Source: Motiliproteus sp036960175 (GTDB taxonomy: Bacteria > Pseudomonadota > Gammaproteobacteria > Pseudomonadales > Balneatricaceae). Taken from it: a stretch of DNA of 64,000 nucleotides. The position numbers and the translations under genes were made by a program. The notes beneath the pieces are model-generated. The model was not told where the DNA came from and ran no database searches. It saw only the letters and a list, made by a program, of their open reading frames with translations. Every line of letters begins with the position of its first letter. Position 1 is the first letter of the stretch. The DNA lies in assembly GCA_036960175.1 (NCBI GenBank), contig JBALWH010000019.1, forward strand, positions 1 through 64,000, given 5' to 3'. Positions 52,527 through 61,913 of this stretch are shown here, one piece after another.

Positions 52527-53705
52527 ATGTTAAATAGTTTCTTTCCCCCCTGGCCCAGTTTTTCTCAGGATGAACGTCATGCCGTTGACGCCGTGCTGGA
52601 AAGTGGACGGGTAAATTACTGGACTGGTGATCAGGGTAAATTGTTTGAGCAGGAATTTGCTGCTTATTCCGGTTGTCAGTACGGCATTGCTCTGGCCAAT
52701 GGTACGTTGGCATTGGAACTAGCTCTAAGGGCTGTAGGTATTGGTGAAGGCGATGAAGTGGTGGTTACTTCAAGGACCTTTATAGCCTCTGCCAGTGCCA
52801 TCGTAATGGTGGGAGCCACTCCAGTATTTGCTGATGTCGACCCAGACTCTCAGAATATTACCGCAGAGACCATTCGCCAGGTTATTTCTCCAAAAACCAA
52901 AGGGGTTGTATGTGTCCATTTGGCGGGCTGGCCTTGTGATATGGATCCGATCCTAGAAATGGCTCGCGCCGAAGGGCTTAAAGTTATAGAAGATTGTGCC
53001 CAGGCTCATGGGGCAAGTTATAAAGATCGTCCGGTGGGTTCTTTAGGCGATGTCGCCGCTTTTTCATTCTGCCAAGATAAGATCATGAGCACGGGTGGTG
53101 AAGGTGGCATGTTGCTGACTAATAATGCGGCATATTGGAAGAAAGCCTGGGCATTTAAAGATCACGGCAAGGACTGGGATGAAGTAAATCGCCAAGATCA
53201 TCCCCCGGGGTTTCGTTGGTTGCATAATAGTTTTGGATCTAATTATCGATTAACGGAAATGCAGTCTGCCATTGGTCGAGTTCAGCTTAAAAAACTAGAT
53301 CAATGGCGAGCACTTCGAAAAAGTAATGCGGAAATTTTAAATAGTGCGGTTAAGGACACACAGTTGGCGCGGATAACGGCTCCTGCTGCGGGCATTATTC
53401 ATGCTCATTACAAACACTATATATTTCTTAATCAAGAATTCTTGAAGAAAAGCTGGAGTAGAGATCGAATAATGGCGGCTATTCAAGATGCAGGTGTTCC
53501 TTGCTTTAGCGGCTCTTGTTCAGAAATCTATCTGGAAAAAGCTTTCAAGCTTGGGCAGTTAGCTCCTGAAGCATCATTGCCGGTCGCTAAACAACTGGGT
53601 GAAACCAGTCTGATGTTTTTAGTGCATCCAACGATTTTGATGGAAGATATGGAGGCTGCGAGCAATGTAGTCTCTACTATATTTAATCAAGCTTGCTCGT
53701 CATAG
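52527..53705 (+). CDS. pglE: PglE-type aminotransferase (DegT/DnrJ/EryC1)
   Basis: A 392-residue PLP enzyme: YGIALANGTLALELALRA, EVVVTSRTFIASASAI, VIEDCAQAHGASY and FCQDKIMSTGGEGG with PLP-binding Lys185. Adds an amino group at C4 of UDP-4-keto-6-deoxy-GlcNAc, made by the WbpM-type enzyme at 43266, before PglD acetylation. The order GT4-pglC-pglD-pglE resembles general protein glycosylation and O-antigen clusters that start with bacillosamine. Confidence 0.9.
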   Translation: MLNSFFPPWPSFSQDERHAVDAVLESGRVNYWTGDQGKLFEQEFAAYSGCQYGIALANGTLALELALRAVGIGEGDEVVVTSRTFIASASAIVMVGATPVFADVDPDSQNITAETIRQVISPKTKGVVCVHLAGWPCDMDPILEMARAEGLKVIEDCAQAHGASYKDRPVGSLGDVAAFSFCQDKIMSTGGEGGMLLTNNAAYWKKAWAFKDHGKDWDEVNRQDHPPGFRWLHNSFGSNYRLTEMQSAIGRVQLKKLDQWRALRKSNAEILNSAVKDTQLARITAPAAGIIHAHYKHYIFLNQEFLKKSWSRDRIMAAIQDAGVPCFSGSCSEIYLEKAFKLGQLAPEASLPVAKQLGETSLMFLVHPTILMEDMEAASNVVSTIFNQACSS

Positions 53706-53833
53706 GCGAGGACTGATTAATAATCCAGATGTTCTTTTCTATTTTAATTTTATTAATTATTTGCGTTTCTTTTTCAATCAGCTTATTTTTAATGTATCTG
53801 TATTTTATGTGTTCTTATATCCGGGGTTAAATA

Positions 53834-54235
53834 ATGTCTGACGTGCTCAATGTCCTTACTCGCAAAACATCACTTCGTAAAGCGTGCCGTGAAATATCGC
53901 TAGTTGATATGGAAAAGTTGGCTGAGAGTTTGTCTGAAGTAATTGAAGAGCGAAAAGTGGCTGAAGTTGCGCTATTGGCAGAGCAAAAGGATAAGCGTGC
54001 TAAGCTGGAATCCTTGAAGAAAGAAATTCTTAGTTCAGGGATTGATCTTGCTGATCTGGTAAAGTCTTTTGAAGGTAGTGTTGCTACGAAGAAAAAAGGC
54101 TCAGTAAAGCCAAAGTATGAGATTAAAGGTGCGGATGGAGCTCTGCATCAATGGACTGGTCGTGGACGCACGCCTAAGGTGTTTCAGCAGTTTTTTGATC
54201 AGGGCGGTTCAAAGGAGCAGTGCTTGATCAAGTAA
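53834..54235 (+). CDS. hns: H-NS family nucleoid-associated protein
   Basis: A 133-residue protein: coiled-coil N-terminal oligomerisation region (about 20-75), a Lys-rich linker, and a C-terminal DNA-binding domain with YEIKGADGALHQWTGRGRTPK, the H-NS type core (W-x-G-R-G-R-x-P). Members bind and silence AT-rich, horizontally acquired DNA. It sits at the right edge of the AT-rich polysaccharide region, which may be its target; that link is inference. It ends in its own terminator. Confidence 0.9.
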   Translation: MSDVLNVLTRKTSLRKACREISLVDMEKLAESLSEVIEERKVAEVALLAEQKDKRAKLESLKKEILSSGIDLADLVKSFEGSVATKKKGSVKPKYEIKGADGALHQWTGRGRTPKVFQQFFDQGGSKEQCLIK

Positions 54236-54568
54236 TAAGGTCTACTGAGAAAAGGTGCGCATGTCGCACCTTTTTTGTTTTTTAAGGATTTAAGTTTTTC
54301 CGTTTGTATCCTGCTGTTATCATTCCTCCTCAGACACCGATTTATTTGTCGATTGTTTTTTTGCAGATCTATCATCTCTGAACCTCTGGCAATAATTTCC
54401 TACTGTTGGCTTAGCTTAAATGCGGCAGCTGGCTTGTTTGTTGAAAAAATAGACTGTCGCTTATGAACTTGTTTGAGCGTGGTTGTATACTTGAATTAAT
54501 TTGATTGTTTTAAAAAGGGCTTACGCTCTTCGAAACACCACTAATGTTTATGCTTTGGGTATCTCATA
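54236..54568. other. hns-rluB gap
   Basis: Contains the hns terminator and AT-rich DNA that must hold the rluB promoter. I see no gene; a 63-codon frame at 54275-54466 has no ribosome site and an unlikely composition. Confidence 0.6.
54252..54280 (+). terminator. intrinsic terminator of hns
   Basis: AAGGTGCG and CGCACCTT form perfect arms around a short loop, followed by TTTTTTGTTTTTT. It starts 16 bp after the hns stop. Confidence 0.92.
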
Positions 54569-55450
54569 ATGTCTGATGAAAAGCTTCATAAAGTTCTCGC
54601 ACGCTGCGGTTTGGGATCACGGCGGGAGATGGAGCGCTGGATTTTGGAAGGGCGTATTTTGGTTAATGGTGAACGCGCATCTTTGGGAGACAGGATTACC
54701 GCTAGTGATCAGGTGCAGGCCGATGGTCGTAGCGTCGATATTACCAAGTCTGAGGCCCAAGGCTGCCGGGTTATTTTGTATAACAAGCCGGTTGGTGAAG
54801 TCTGTACCCGTGATGATCCAGAAGGGCGGCCAACGGTTTTTGAAAAATTGCCAAAGCTGGCTGGTGGTCGTTGGATTTCCGTCGGGCGCCTTGATATCAA
54901 TACCAGCGGTTTATTACTGTTTACCAATGATGGCGAGTTGGCAAACAAACTGATGCATCCTTCCAGTGGTGTCGACCGTGAATATGCGGTGCGTGTTCAT
55001 GGTGAGGTGACGGATGATATGGTTAAGAGTCTGAAGTCTGGAGTCATGCTCGAAGACGGAATGGCTAGGTTTGCGGATATTCAGCACTTTGATGGTAGTG
55101 GTCGTAATCAGTGGTATCACGTGGTTCTGATGGAAGGGCGTAATCGAGAGGTTAGGCGTCTTTGGGAGTCTCAGGAGCTGGAAGTGAGTCGCTTGAAGCG
55201 CGTACGTTATGGCTGCATATTTATGCCTAAATCGCTCTCGATGGGGCAGTGGGCAGAGCTTAGCCAGAAAGAATTAAATGATCTGTGCGATTTGGTTGAG
55301 CTACCGCGCAGAACGATGAAAGCTAAAACTCCTGGTCAGCAAGAAGCCGATAAGCGAGCTCAGCGTAGAGCCAAACCTATTGCAGGAAAGCAGGTCGGAA
55401 GAAACAGCAGGAGTGGAGAGCGGCCCCCTGCCGGTCGACGAGGTCGCTGA
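54569..55450 (+). CDS. rluB: 23S rRNA pseudouridine(2605) synthase
   Basis: A 293-residue RsuA-family enzyme: S4 domain at the N-terminus (KLHKVLARCGLGSRREMERW, residues 5-24), catalytic GRLDINTSGLLLFTNDGELA with the essential Asp, and EGRNREVRRLWESQ. The C-terminal 50 residues are Lys/Arg/Gly-rich, as in many RluB proteins. A core gene; it converges with yciK. Confidence 0.94.
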   Translation: MSDEKLHKVLARCGLGSRREMERWILEGRILVNGERASLGDRITASDQVQADGRSVDITKSEAQGCRVILYNKPVGEVCTRDDPEGRPTVFEKLPKLAGGRWISVGRLDINTSGLLLFTNDGELANKLMHPSSGVDREYAVRVHGEVTDDMVKSLKSGVMLEDGMARFADIQHFDGSGRNQWYHVVLMEGRNREVRRLWESQELEVSRLKRVRYGCIFMPKSLSMGQWAELSQKELNDLCDLVELPRRTMKAKTPGQQEADKRAQRRAKPIAGKQVGRNSRSGERPPAGRRGR

Positions 55451-55524
55451 CTGTATGCGGCGGGGGTATAAATGTCGCGCCCTAAGCTTGGAGTTGCAAT
55501 GGCCCGCAGCTCCGAAAGTTGCAA

Positions 55525-56271
55525 TTACCCCTGTTGCGCGTTCATGGCTTGGCCATTTATGCCCTTGCTGTCTAGTCCCATCAGGTACAGGTACAGGGGC
55601 ATGATTTCTTCTGGTGCTGCGATTGAGTTGGGGTTTTCGCCTGGATAGGCTGCGGCTCGCATGTTCGTTCGAGTGGCACCGGGATTGATTGAGTTTACGC
55701 GAATGTTGGAGATGCTTTCCAGTTCGTCTGCTAGTACCTGCATAAGCCCTTCTGTGGCGAACTTAGACACGCTGTATGCTCCCCAGTAAGCCTTACCCTG
55801 ATGGCTGACGCCGGAGCCTGTGAATATCACAGAAGCGTCTTCCGACAGTTTTAGTAGCGGGATCATCGCTTGGGTCAGGAAGAACTGGGCGTTTAGATTA
55901 ACCTGTATAACTTGATTCCAGATCGTCGGGTCGTAGTTTTCAATAGGGGTGCGTACTCCCAAAACCCCTGCGTTGTTCAATAGTCCATCGAGTTGGCCAA
56001 ATTCATCCTCTATAGTGGCGGCTAAAGCTTCATAGTCGTGGAGAGCGGCACCTTCCATGTTGATTGGAAAAATTGCGGGCTGAGGTCCGCCCGCAGCTTC
56101 GATAGAGTCATAGACTTCTTCCAGCTTTTTGGTTGTTCGTCCTGCCAGGATTACAGTGGCGCCATGGACGGCATAGGCAATAGCGGCAGCGCGGCCAATG
56201 CCATCTCCAGCACCAGTGACCAGTATGGTGCGGTTGGCAAGAAGATTGGCAGGGGCTTGGTAATCGAACAT
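55525..56271 (-). CDS. yciK: SDR-family oxidoreductase YciK
   Basis: A 248-residue classical SDR: TILVTGAGDGIGRAAAIAYA at about residues 15-34, NNAGVLG, and YSVSK. The N-terminal sequence FDYQAPANLLANRTIL and the ubiG-mupP-yciK order identify YciK. Substrate unknown; an oxidoreductase of unassigned function in E. coli. Transcribed after mupP across a 64-bp gap. Confidence 0.92.
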   Translation of the reverse strand: MFDYQAPANLLANRTILVTGAGDGIGRAAAIAYAVHGATVILAGRTTKKLEEVYDSIEAAGGPQPAIFPINMEGAALHDYEALAATIEDEFGQLDGLLNNAGVLGVRTPIENYDPTIWNQVIQVNLNAQFFLTQAMIPLLKLSEDASVIFTGSGVSHQGKAYWGAYSVSKFATEGLMQVLADELESISNIRVNSINPGATRTNMRAAAYPGENPNSIAAPEEIMPLYLYLMGLDSKGINGQAMNAQQG

Positions 56272-56335
56272 AATTTTTCCTTAGCGTGAATGGAAGAAGG
56301 CTGTATTCAGTTTAGCGGTTTTGAATAGTCTGTCA

Positions 56336-57013
56336 CTAGCTATGTTGTTGTAGCCAAGTTAGTAGCTCGCTGCCGCTATTGGCAAGGTAATTTGCATTCC
56401 ATTGGCTGGGGTCGTCGTTCGCGTGGATATATCCATAGGTGGCGGCAATAGTTTTCATGTTGGCGCGATTGCCCGCCTCTATGTCGCGTCGATGGTCGCC
56501 GACATAGATAGTATTTTCGGGCTGGCAGTGTATTTTTTTGCAGGCCAGTAGTAGCGATTCCGGGTGTGGTTTGCGTTGTTTGACCTGATCAGGGCATACC
56601 AGTGCTTGGCAGCGTTTTGATAGATTTGTTGCTTCAAGTAAGGGCTTAGTGAAGCGTTCAGGCTTGTTGGTGACAATCCCCCAGGGAAGCGATTGACGTT
56701 CTAGCCAAGATAACACTTCCTCCAGTTGTTCAAATAACTGGGAGCGTTTACCAATGTGTTCAAGATAGTAATCTAATAAGCGGTTTTGGAGTGCTTCGAA
56801 AGCAGGGTCCTTTCTTTCAATCGCGAAACTGATGTCAATTAGTGCGGCAGCACCATCAGACACGCTGTTACGAATAGTCAGGTAGGGTATTTTTGCCAGC
56901 CCCTCTTCTTTTCGTAGTTGGCAAATAGCCTGGTAAAAGTCTGGGGCTGTATCCAGTAGGGTGCCGTCCAGATCAAATAGCACGGCTGAGAATGATTGTG
57001 TTTTCTTTATCAT
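56336..57013 (-). CDS. mupP: HAD phosphatase, MupP/Gph type
   Basis: A 225-residue HAD hydrolase: VLFDLDGTLLDTAPDF (nucleophile Asp), VTNKPERFTKPLL, KPHPESLLLACKK and YVGDHRRDIEAGNRANM. By position after ubiG it corresponds to MupP of Pseudomonas, the N-acetylmuramate-6-phosphate phosphatase of peptidoglycan recycling; phosphoglycolate phosphatase is the alternative. It lies 5 bp after ubiG, so they are cotranscribed. Confidence 0.88.
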   Translation of the reverse strand: MIKKTQSFSAVLFDLDGTLLDTAPDFYQAICQLRKEEGLAKIPYLTIRNSVSDGAAALIDISFAIERKDPAFEALQNRLLDYYLEHIGKRSQLFEQLEEVLSWLERQSLPWGIVTNKPERFTKPLLEATNLSKRCQALVCPDQVKQRKPHPESLLLACKKIHCQPENTIYVGDHRRDIEAGNRANMKTIAATYGYIHANDDPSQWNANYLANSGSELLTWLQQHS

Positions 57014-57018
57014 GGGTG

Positions 57019-57756
57019 CTATGCAGGCTTTAGTGTTTGCAGCAGGTAGTTGACGTCTACATCCTTGGGGTTTAGTCGGTAGGTCTTTGTCAGCGGATTG
57101 TAGGTCATGCCGGTCATTTCACCAAGTTGCAGGCCAGAGTCGCGGCACCAGTTGGCCAGTTCGCTGGGGCGAATAAACTTGGCGTGATCATGGGTGCCTT
57201 TCGGGACCATATTGAGCACATATTCTGCGCCAAGGATGGCCAGAAGGTAAGATTTCAGGTTGCGGTTTAAGGTGGAGAAAAATACTTGGCCGCCAGGCTT
57301 TGCTAAGCGTGCGCAGGCTTGTACTACTGATGAAGGATCGGGTACGTGTTCGAGCATCTCAAGGCAGGTGATGACGTCGAAGCTTTCGGGTTCCTCGTCA
57401 GCTAGCTGTTCAGCTGTGATCTGGCGATAATTAACTTTTGCGCCAGATTCCAAGCCGTGCAGCTTGGCTATTTTTAATGGAGTTTCGCCCATATCGATGC
57501 CATGGACCTCGGCGCCGCGCAAAGCCATTGCTTCTGACAAAATACCGCCACCACAGCCTACATCTAATACTCGTTTGCCTGCTAGAGGTGTCAATTCATT
57601 GATGAAATTGACTCGCAATGGGTTGATGTCATGCAGGGGTTTGAACTCGCTTTCCTTATCCCACCAGCGGCTGGCAAGGGCTTCGAATTTGGCGATTTCT
57701 TGGGCGTCTACGTTGGCGTTATTTGGTGTTGATGCTGTGTAGTCTTTTGCTGTCAT
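57019..57756 (-). CDS. ubiG: ubiquinone biosynthesis O-methyltransferase
   Basis: A 245-residue SAM methyltransferase for both O-methylations of ubiquinone synthesis. FEALASRWWDKESEFKPLH, INPLRVNFI, VLDVGCGGGILSEAMA and SFDVITCLEMLEHVPDP are UbiG hallmarks; SYLLAILGAEY with KGTHDHAKFI is the membrane-lipid region. Divergent from gyrA, with 263 bp between that must hold both promoters. Confidence 0.95.
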   Translation of the reverse strand: MTAKDYTASTPNNANVDAQEIAKFEALASRWWDKESEFKPLHDINPLRVNFINELTPLAGKRVLDVGCGGGILSEAMALRGAEVHGIDMGETPLKIAKLHGLESGAKVNYRQITAEQLADEEPESFDVITCLEMLEHVPDPSSVVQACARLAKPGGQVFFSTLNRNLKSYLLAILGAEYVLNMVPKGTHDHAKFIRPSELANWCRDSGLQLGEMTGMTYNPLTKTYRLNPKDVDVNYLLQTLKPA

Positions 57757-58019
57757 TTCAATCGCTTCTTGTGTGTTTTTTGCCTGCTAGGTGGCGGTTT
57801 TCTGTTGCTTATGGTTATTTCTGCTGCGCATGTTACCACCTGTGCAGATTTGATCACAATATAGGTCTTTTTTACCGTGATTTTCCTGCCTGGTGCAGGG
57901 TCGTTGTGATATGATTGCGTGATTTTTAATTGCCGGTCAAAAAGTCCTGCTTTGAGTATGAATAATTGAAGCCAGGTCCCGGTATTTGTCGGGCGTGATG
58001 AGAAGGATACTAGGGTTTT

Positions 58020-60698
58020 ATGGGTGAGCTAGCCAAACAGATTCAACCCGTCAATATCGAAGACGAGCTTAAGCAGTCTTATCTTGATTACGCCATGAGC
58101 GTGATTGTGGGGCGGGCCCTACCGGACGTGCGTGACGGTCTCAAGCCGGTGCATCGTCGAGTTCTTTTCGCCATGAGCGAGCTGAACAATGACTGGAATA
58201 AGCCCTATAAGAAATCAGCTCGTGTTGTTGGTGACGTGATTGGTAAATATCATCCGCATGGTGATTCTGCAGTCTATGACACCATCGTTCGTATGGCTCA
58301 GTCTTTCTCTATGCGATACACGCTGGTCGATGGTCAGGGTAACTTCGGTTCTGTCGATGGTGATTCTGCAGCTGCTATGCGTTATACCGAAATCCGCATG
58401 GAGAAGATTTCCCATGAGATTCTCTCTGATCTAGACAAAGAAACGGTTGATTACGTCCCTAACTACGACGGTACGGAGCTTATTCCTGAAGTAATGCCTA
58501 CTCGGGTTCCGAATCTTCTGGTAAACGGCTCTTCTGGTATCGCTGTTGGTATGGCAACCAATATACCGCCTCATAATCTCTCTGAAGTAGTGAGAGGGAC
58601 TATTGCTCTGATTGATGATCCGAGTCTAGATATCGATCAGCTCATGGAATATATCCCAGGTCCTGATTTTCCTACAGCGGCAATTATCAATGGCCGAGCC
58701 GGAATCATAGAGGCGTATCGCACGGGTCGTGGGCGTATCTACCTGCGTTCTAGATATCATGTCGAAGAGAATGAAAACAATAACAAAGCGTCGATTGTCG
58801 TTACCGAAATTCCTTACCAGGTCAATAAAGCCCGTCTGATCGAAAAGATTGCTGAGCTAGTAAAAGATAAGAAAATCGAAGGCATTACCGAGCTCCGTGA
58901 TGAGTCCGATAAAGATGGAATGAGAATTGTTATCGAGCTTCGTCGTGGTGAAGTTCCTGAGGTGATCGTTAATAACCTCTATGCACAGACCCAGATGGAG
59001 AATGTGTTCGGTATCAATGTCGTGGCTTTGGTTGATGGCCAGCCCAGAATACTAAATCTAAAAGAACTGTTGGAAGCTTTTGTCCGTCATCGTCGAGAGG
59101 TTGTTACTCGTCGGACCCTTTTTGAGCTACGCAAGGCTCGGGAGCGTGGTCATATCCTTGAAGGTTTGGCTGTTGCGCTGGAAAATATTGATCCAATTAT
59201 TGAGTTAATCAAAAAATCTACAACCTCTGCTGAAGCTAAAGAAAAGCTGATAGAAAGCCGTTGGCAGCCGGGTGATGTAATGAAAATGCTGGAACGGACT
59301 GGTGATGACGCTTGTCGACCAGAAAATCTGCCGGAAGAGTTCGGTATTCGCGACGGTTTCTATCACCTGTCTCCTGCTCAAGCGCAGGCGATTCTTGACC
59401 TCAAGCTTCATCGGTTGACCGGTTTAGAGCACGAAAAGCTGATCGATGAATATAAGGTGCTGCTGGGTAAAATTGCAGAGCTGCTGAAAATTCTGGGCAG
59501 TACTGCGCGTCTGATGGAAGTGATTCGTGAAGAGCTTGAGCAAATTCTAGAGCAGTTCGGTGATGAGCGTGTGACGGAAATCATGGCTTCTCGGAAGGAT
59601 CTAACGCTGGCTGATCTGATTACCGAAGAAGACATGGTAGTGACTATTTCTCACGGTGGTTACGCCAAGACTCAGCCGTTGCATACTTATCAGGCTCAGC
59701 GCCGCGGTGGTAGAGGCAAGTCAGCATCATCGGTTAAAGATGAAGACTATATCGAACATCTGCTGGTGGCGAGTACTCATGACACCATTCTGTGCTTTAC
59801 CAATCGAGGTAAAGTTTATTGGCTCAAGGTCTACGATATTCCTGTGGCTAGCCGCATTGCCAAAGGTCGGCCTATTGTCAATATTCTGCCATTGGCCGAC
59901 GGTGAGCGTGTAACCACCGTCTTGCCAGTACAGAGTTACGATGAGGATCACTTCATCTTTATGGCAACTTCTTCCGGCACCGTGAAGAAAACGCCATTAG
60001 AGAGCTTTTCTCGTCCTCGCACCTCGGGTCTGATTGCTCTGCATCTGGATGAGGGTGATACCTTGATCGGAGCAGCGGTCACCAATGGTGAGCAGCAAGT
60101 GATGTTGCTGAATGATGCCGGTAAGGCGATTCGCTTTAATGAGGCTGATGTGCGCGCAATGGGCCGCACCGCCAGAGGTGTGCGCGGTATGCGTGTGCCA
60201 GCTGACAGTAAAGTTATTTCACTGATTATTCCTGCCGAGGGCGGTCGTATATTGACCACTAGTGTTAACGGTTACGGCAAATTGACTGCACTGGATGATT
60301 TTCCTGTTTATGGCCGTGGTGGTCAGGGTGTCATTGCTATGCAGTTATCTGAACGTAACGGTAAGCTTATCGGTGTAGAGCAGATTTTTGAGGGTGATGA
60401 GATCTTGCTGATTAGTGATCAGGGCACCATGGTGCGAACCCGTACCGATGAAATTACCGTACAGGGGCGTAATACCCAGGGCGTCACTCTAATACGCGTC
60501 GCAGAATCTGAAAGCTTGGTTGGTGTTGCTCGGGTACAAGAAATAGAAGAAGTAATCGGTGAATCTGAGGGTGATGTCGAAGATGGTGTTTCAGAGGGCG
60601 TTGGTGAGAGTGTTGAAGGTAGTCTCGACAATGCTGACCAGTCCGATTCTTCTGATGACGATGTCTCCGAAGAAGCAGGTCAGGACAACGAAGAATAG
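58020..60698 (+). CDS. gyrA: DNA gyrase subunit A
   Basis: 892 residues. The winged-helix region has HPHGDSAVYDTIVRMAQ, with quinolone-determining positions Ser83 and Asp87 wild type, and AAMRYTE with catalytic Tyr. The C-terminal beta-pinwheel has the GyrA box QRRGGRGKS. The last 45 or so residues are strongly acidic (Glu/Asp/Ser). Core gene; next is pheA, with no serC between as in Pseudomonas. A compact GCCCC...GGGGC hairpin lies at 60712-60736 in the gap. Confidence 0.97.
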   Translation: MGELAKQIQPVNIEDELKQSYLDYAMSVIVGRALPDVRDGLKPVHRRVLFAMSELNNDWNKPYKKSARVVGDVIGKYHPHGDSAVYDTIVRMAQSFSMRYTLVDGQGNFGSVDGDSAAAMRYTEIRMEKISHEILSDLDKETVDYVPNYDGTELIPEVMPTRVPNLLVNGSSGIAVGMATNIPPHNLSEVVRGTIALIDDPSLDIDQLMEYIPGPDFPTAAIINGRAGIIEAYRTGRGRIYLRSRYHVEENENNNKASIVVTEIPYQVNKARLIEKIAELVKDKKIEGITELRDESDKDGMRIVIELRRGEVPEVIVNNLYAQTQMENVFGINVVALVDGQPRILNLKELLEAFVRHRREVVTRRTLFELRKARERGHILEGLAVALENIDPIIELIKKSTTSAEAKEKLIESRWQPGDVMKMLERTGDDACRPENLPEEFGIRDGFYHLSPAQAQAILDLKLHRLTGLEHEKLIDEYKVLLGKIAELLKILGSTARLMEVIREELEQILEQFGDERVTEIMASRKDLTLADLITEEDMVVTISHGGYAKTQPLHTYQAQRRGGRGKSASSVKDEDYIEHLLVASTHDTILCFTNRGKVYWLKVYDIPVASRIAKGRPIVNILPLADGERVTTVLPVQSYDEDHFIFMATSSGTVKKTPLESFSRPRTSGLIALHLDEGDTLIGAAVTNGEQQVMLLNDAGKAIRFNEADVRAMGRTARGVRGMRVPADSKVISLIIPAEGGRILTTSVNGYGKLTALDDFPVYGRGGQGVIAMQLSERNGKLIGVEQIFEGDEILLISDQGTMVRTRTDEITVQGRNTQGVTLIRVAESESLVGVARVQEIEEVIGESEGDVEDGVSEGVGESVEGSLDNADQSDSSDDDVSEEAGQDNEE

Positions 60699-60765
60699 TT
60701 AATTGATATATGCCCCTCGTGTGCGAGCATGGGGGCTGTACTGATTTGGCTAAGGCAGGCAGCGA

Positions 60766-61869
60766 ATGAGTAATCAGGAACAACAGCTGGGCAAGCTAAG
60801 AGATGCGATTGATCGTATTGATCAAAACATCATGAGCTTGGTCAGTGAACGTGCTAAATGTGCGCAACAGGTGGCAGAGGTAAAGCAGCAGGCTGAAGGT
60901 AAGGAGCAAGCTGTTTTCTATCGTCCAGAGAGAGAAGCGCAAGTGTTGCGTGGCGTTATGGAGCGTAATCCAGGCCCTCTCGGTGATGAAGAAATGGCGC
61001 GGATTTTCAGGCAGATTATGTCTTCTTGTTTAGCTCTGGAACAGCCATTACGTGTTGCTTTTCTTGGCCCCGAAGGGACATTTACTCAATCTGCGGCTCT
61101 TAAACACTTCGGGCATTCGACTGTTAGCGTGCCGATGGACTCTATTGATGAAGTGTTTCGTGAGGTTGAGTCAGGTGCCGCCGATTACGGTGTGGTGCCG
61201 ATCGAAAATTCAACCGAAGGCATGGTCCACCATACTTTAGATATGTTCCGTGAATCCTCGCTAACCATTTGTGGTGAGGTGGAACTCAGAATTCATCAGC
61301 ATCTGCTGAAATCTTCAGTCGTTGAGCTTGATAGTGTCGTCCGTATTTATTCCCATCAGCAGTCTCTTGCTCAGTGTCGGCGGTGGCTTGATGCGCGTTT
61401 TCCATCGGTTGAGCGAGTGGCTGTTAGCAGCAATGCTGAGGCTGCCCGACGAGCTTCTGCCGAGAAGGGCTCAAATGTGGCTGCAATCGCTGGAGAGATG
61501 GCTGCCGAACTCTACGGTCTTGATATCGCAGTGGAAAATATTGAAGATCAGCCGGATAACACTACGCGGTTTTTAGTGATTGGGAGGCAGCAGACGGGAT
61601 CGAGTGGCAAAGATAAGACCTCGTTGCTAATCTCGGCACGCAACAAGCCTGGTGCCTTATATCATCTGCTTGAGCCTTTTCATCGTTTTGGTATCAGTTT
61701 GACTCGTATAGAGACCCGGCCATCCGCGACTGGAGCTTGGGGATACATCTTTTATATTGACTGTGAAGGTCACTATACCGACGATTCGATCCAGCAAGTA
61801 ATGACGGTCTTGGCCGATGAGGCGCAGGATCTGAAATTATTGGGCTCCTATCCTCTAGCGGTGCTATAA
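60766..61869 (+). CDS. pheA: bifunctional chorismate mutase / prephenate dehydratase
   Basis: 367 residues: chorismate mutase domain (1-95, with LRDAIDRIDQNIMSLVSERA), prephenate dehydratase (about 97-275: FLGPEGTFTQSAA, VPIENSTEG, DNTTRFLVI with the catalytic Thr) and a C-terminal ACT domain (NKPGALYHLLEPF, ETRPSATGAWGY). The regulatory ESRP motif is ETRP here. Makes phenylpyruvate. Followed by hisC across 44 bp. Confidence 0.96.
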   Translation: MSNQEQQLGKLRDAIDRIDQNIMSLVSERAKCAQQVAEVKQQAEGKEQAVFYRPEREAQVLRGVMERNPGPLGDEEMARIFRQIMSSCLALEQPLRVAFLGPEGTFTQSAALKHFGHSTVSVPMDSIDEVFREVESGAADYGVVPIENSTEGMVHHTLDMFRESSLTICGEVELRIHQHLLKSSVVELDSVVRIYSHQQSLAQCRRWLDARFPSVERVAVSSNAEAARRASAEKGSNVAAIAGEMAAELYGLDIAVENIEDQPDNTTRFLVIGRQQTGSSGKDKTSLLISARNKPGALYHLLEPFHRFGISLTRIETRPSATGAWGYIFYIDCEGHYTDDSIQQVMTVLADEAQDLKLLGSYPLAVL

Positions 61870-61913
61870 AGCGCGCCAGATCTGTTGGATTGTTCGATCT
61901 CGGAGAAAATAAT

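Noticed and set aside
54275..54466. 63-codon frame after hns
   Set aside because: Starts in the terminator T tract, lacks a ribosome site and is Cys/Ser/Leu-rich like a random AT-rich translation.
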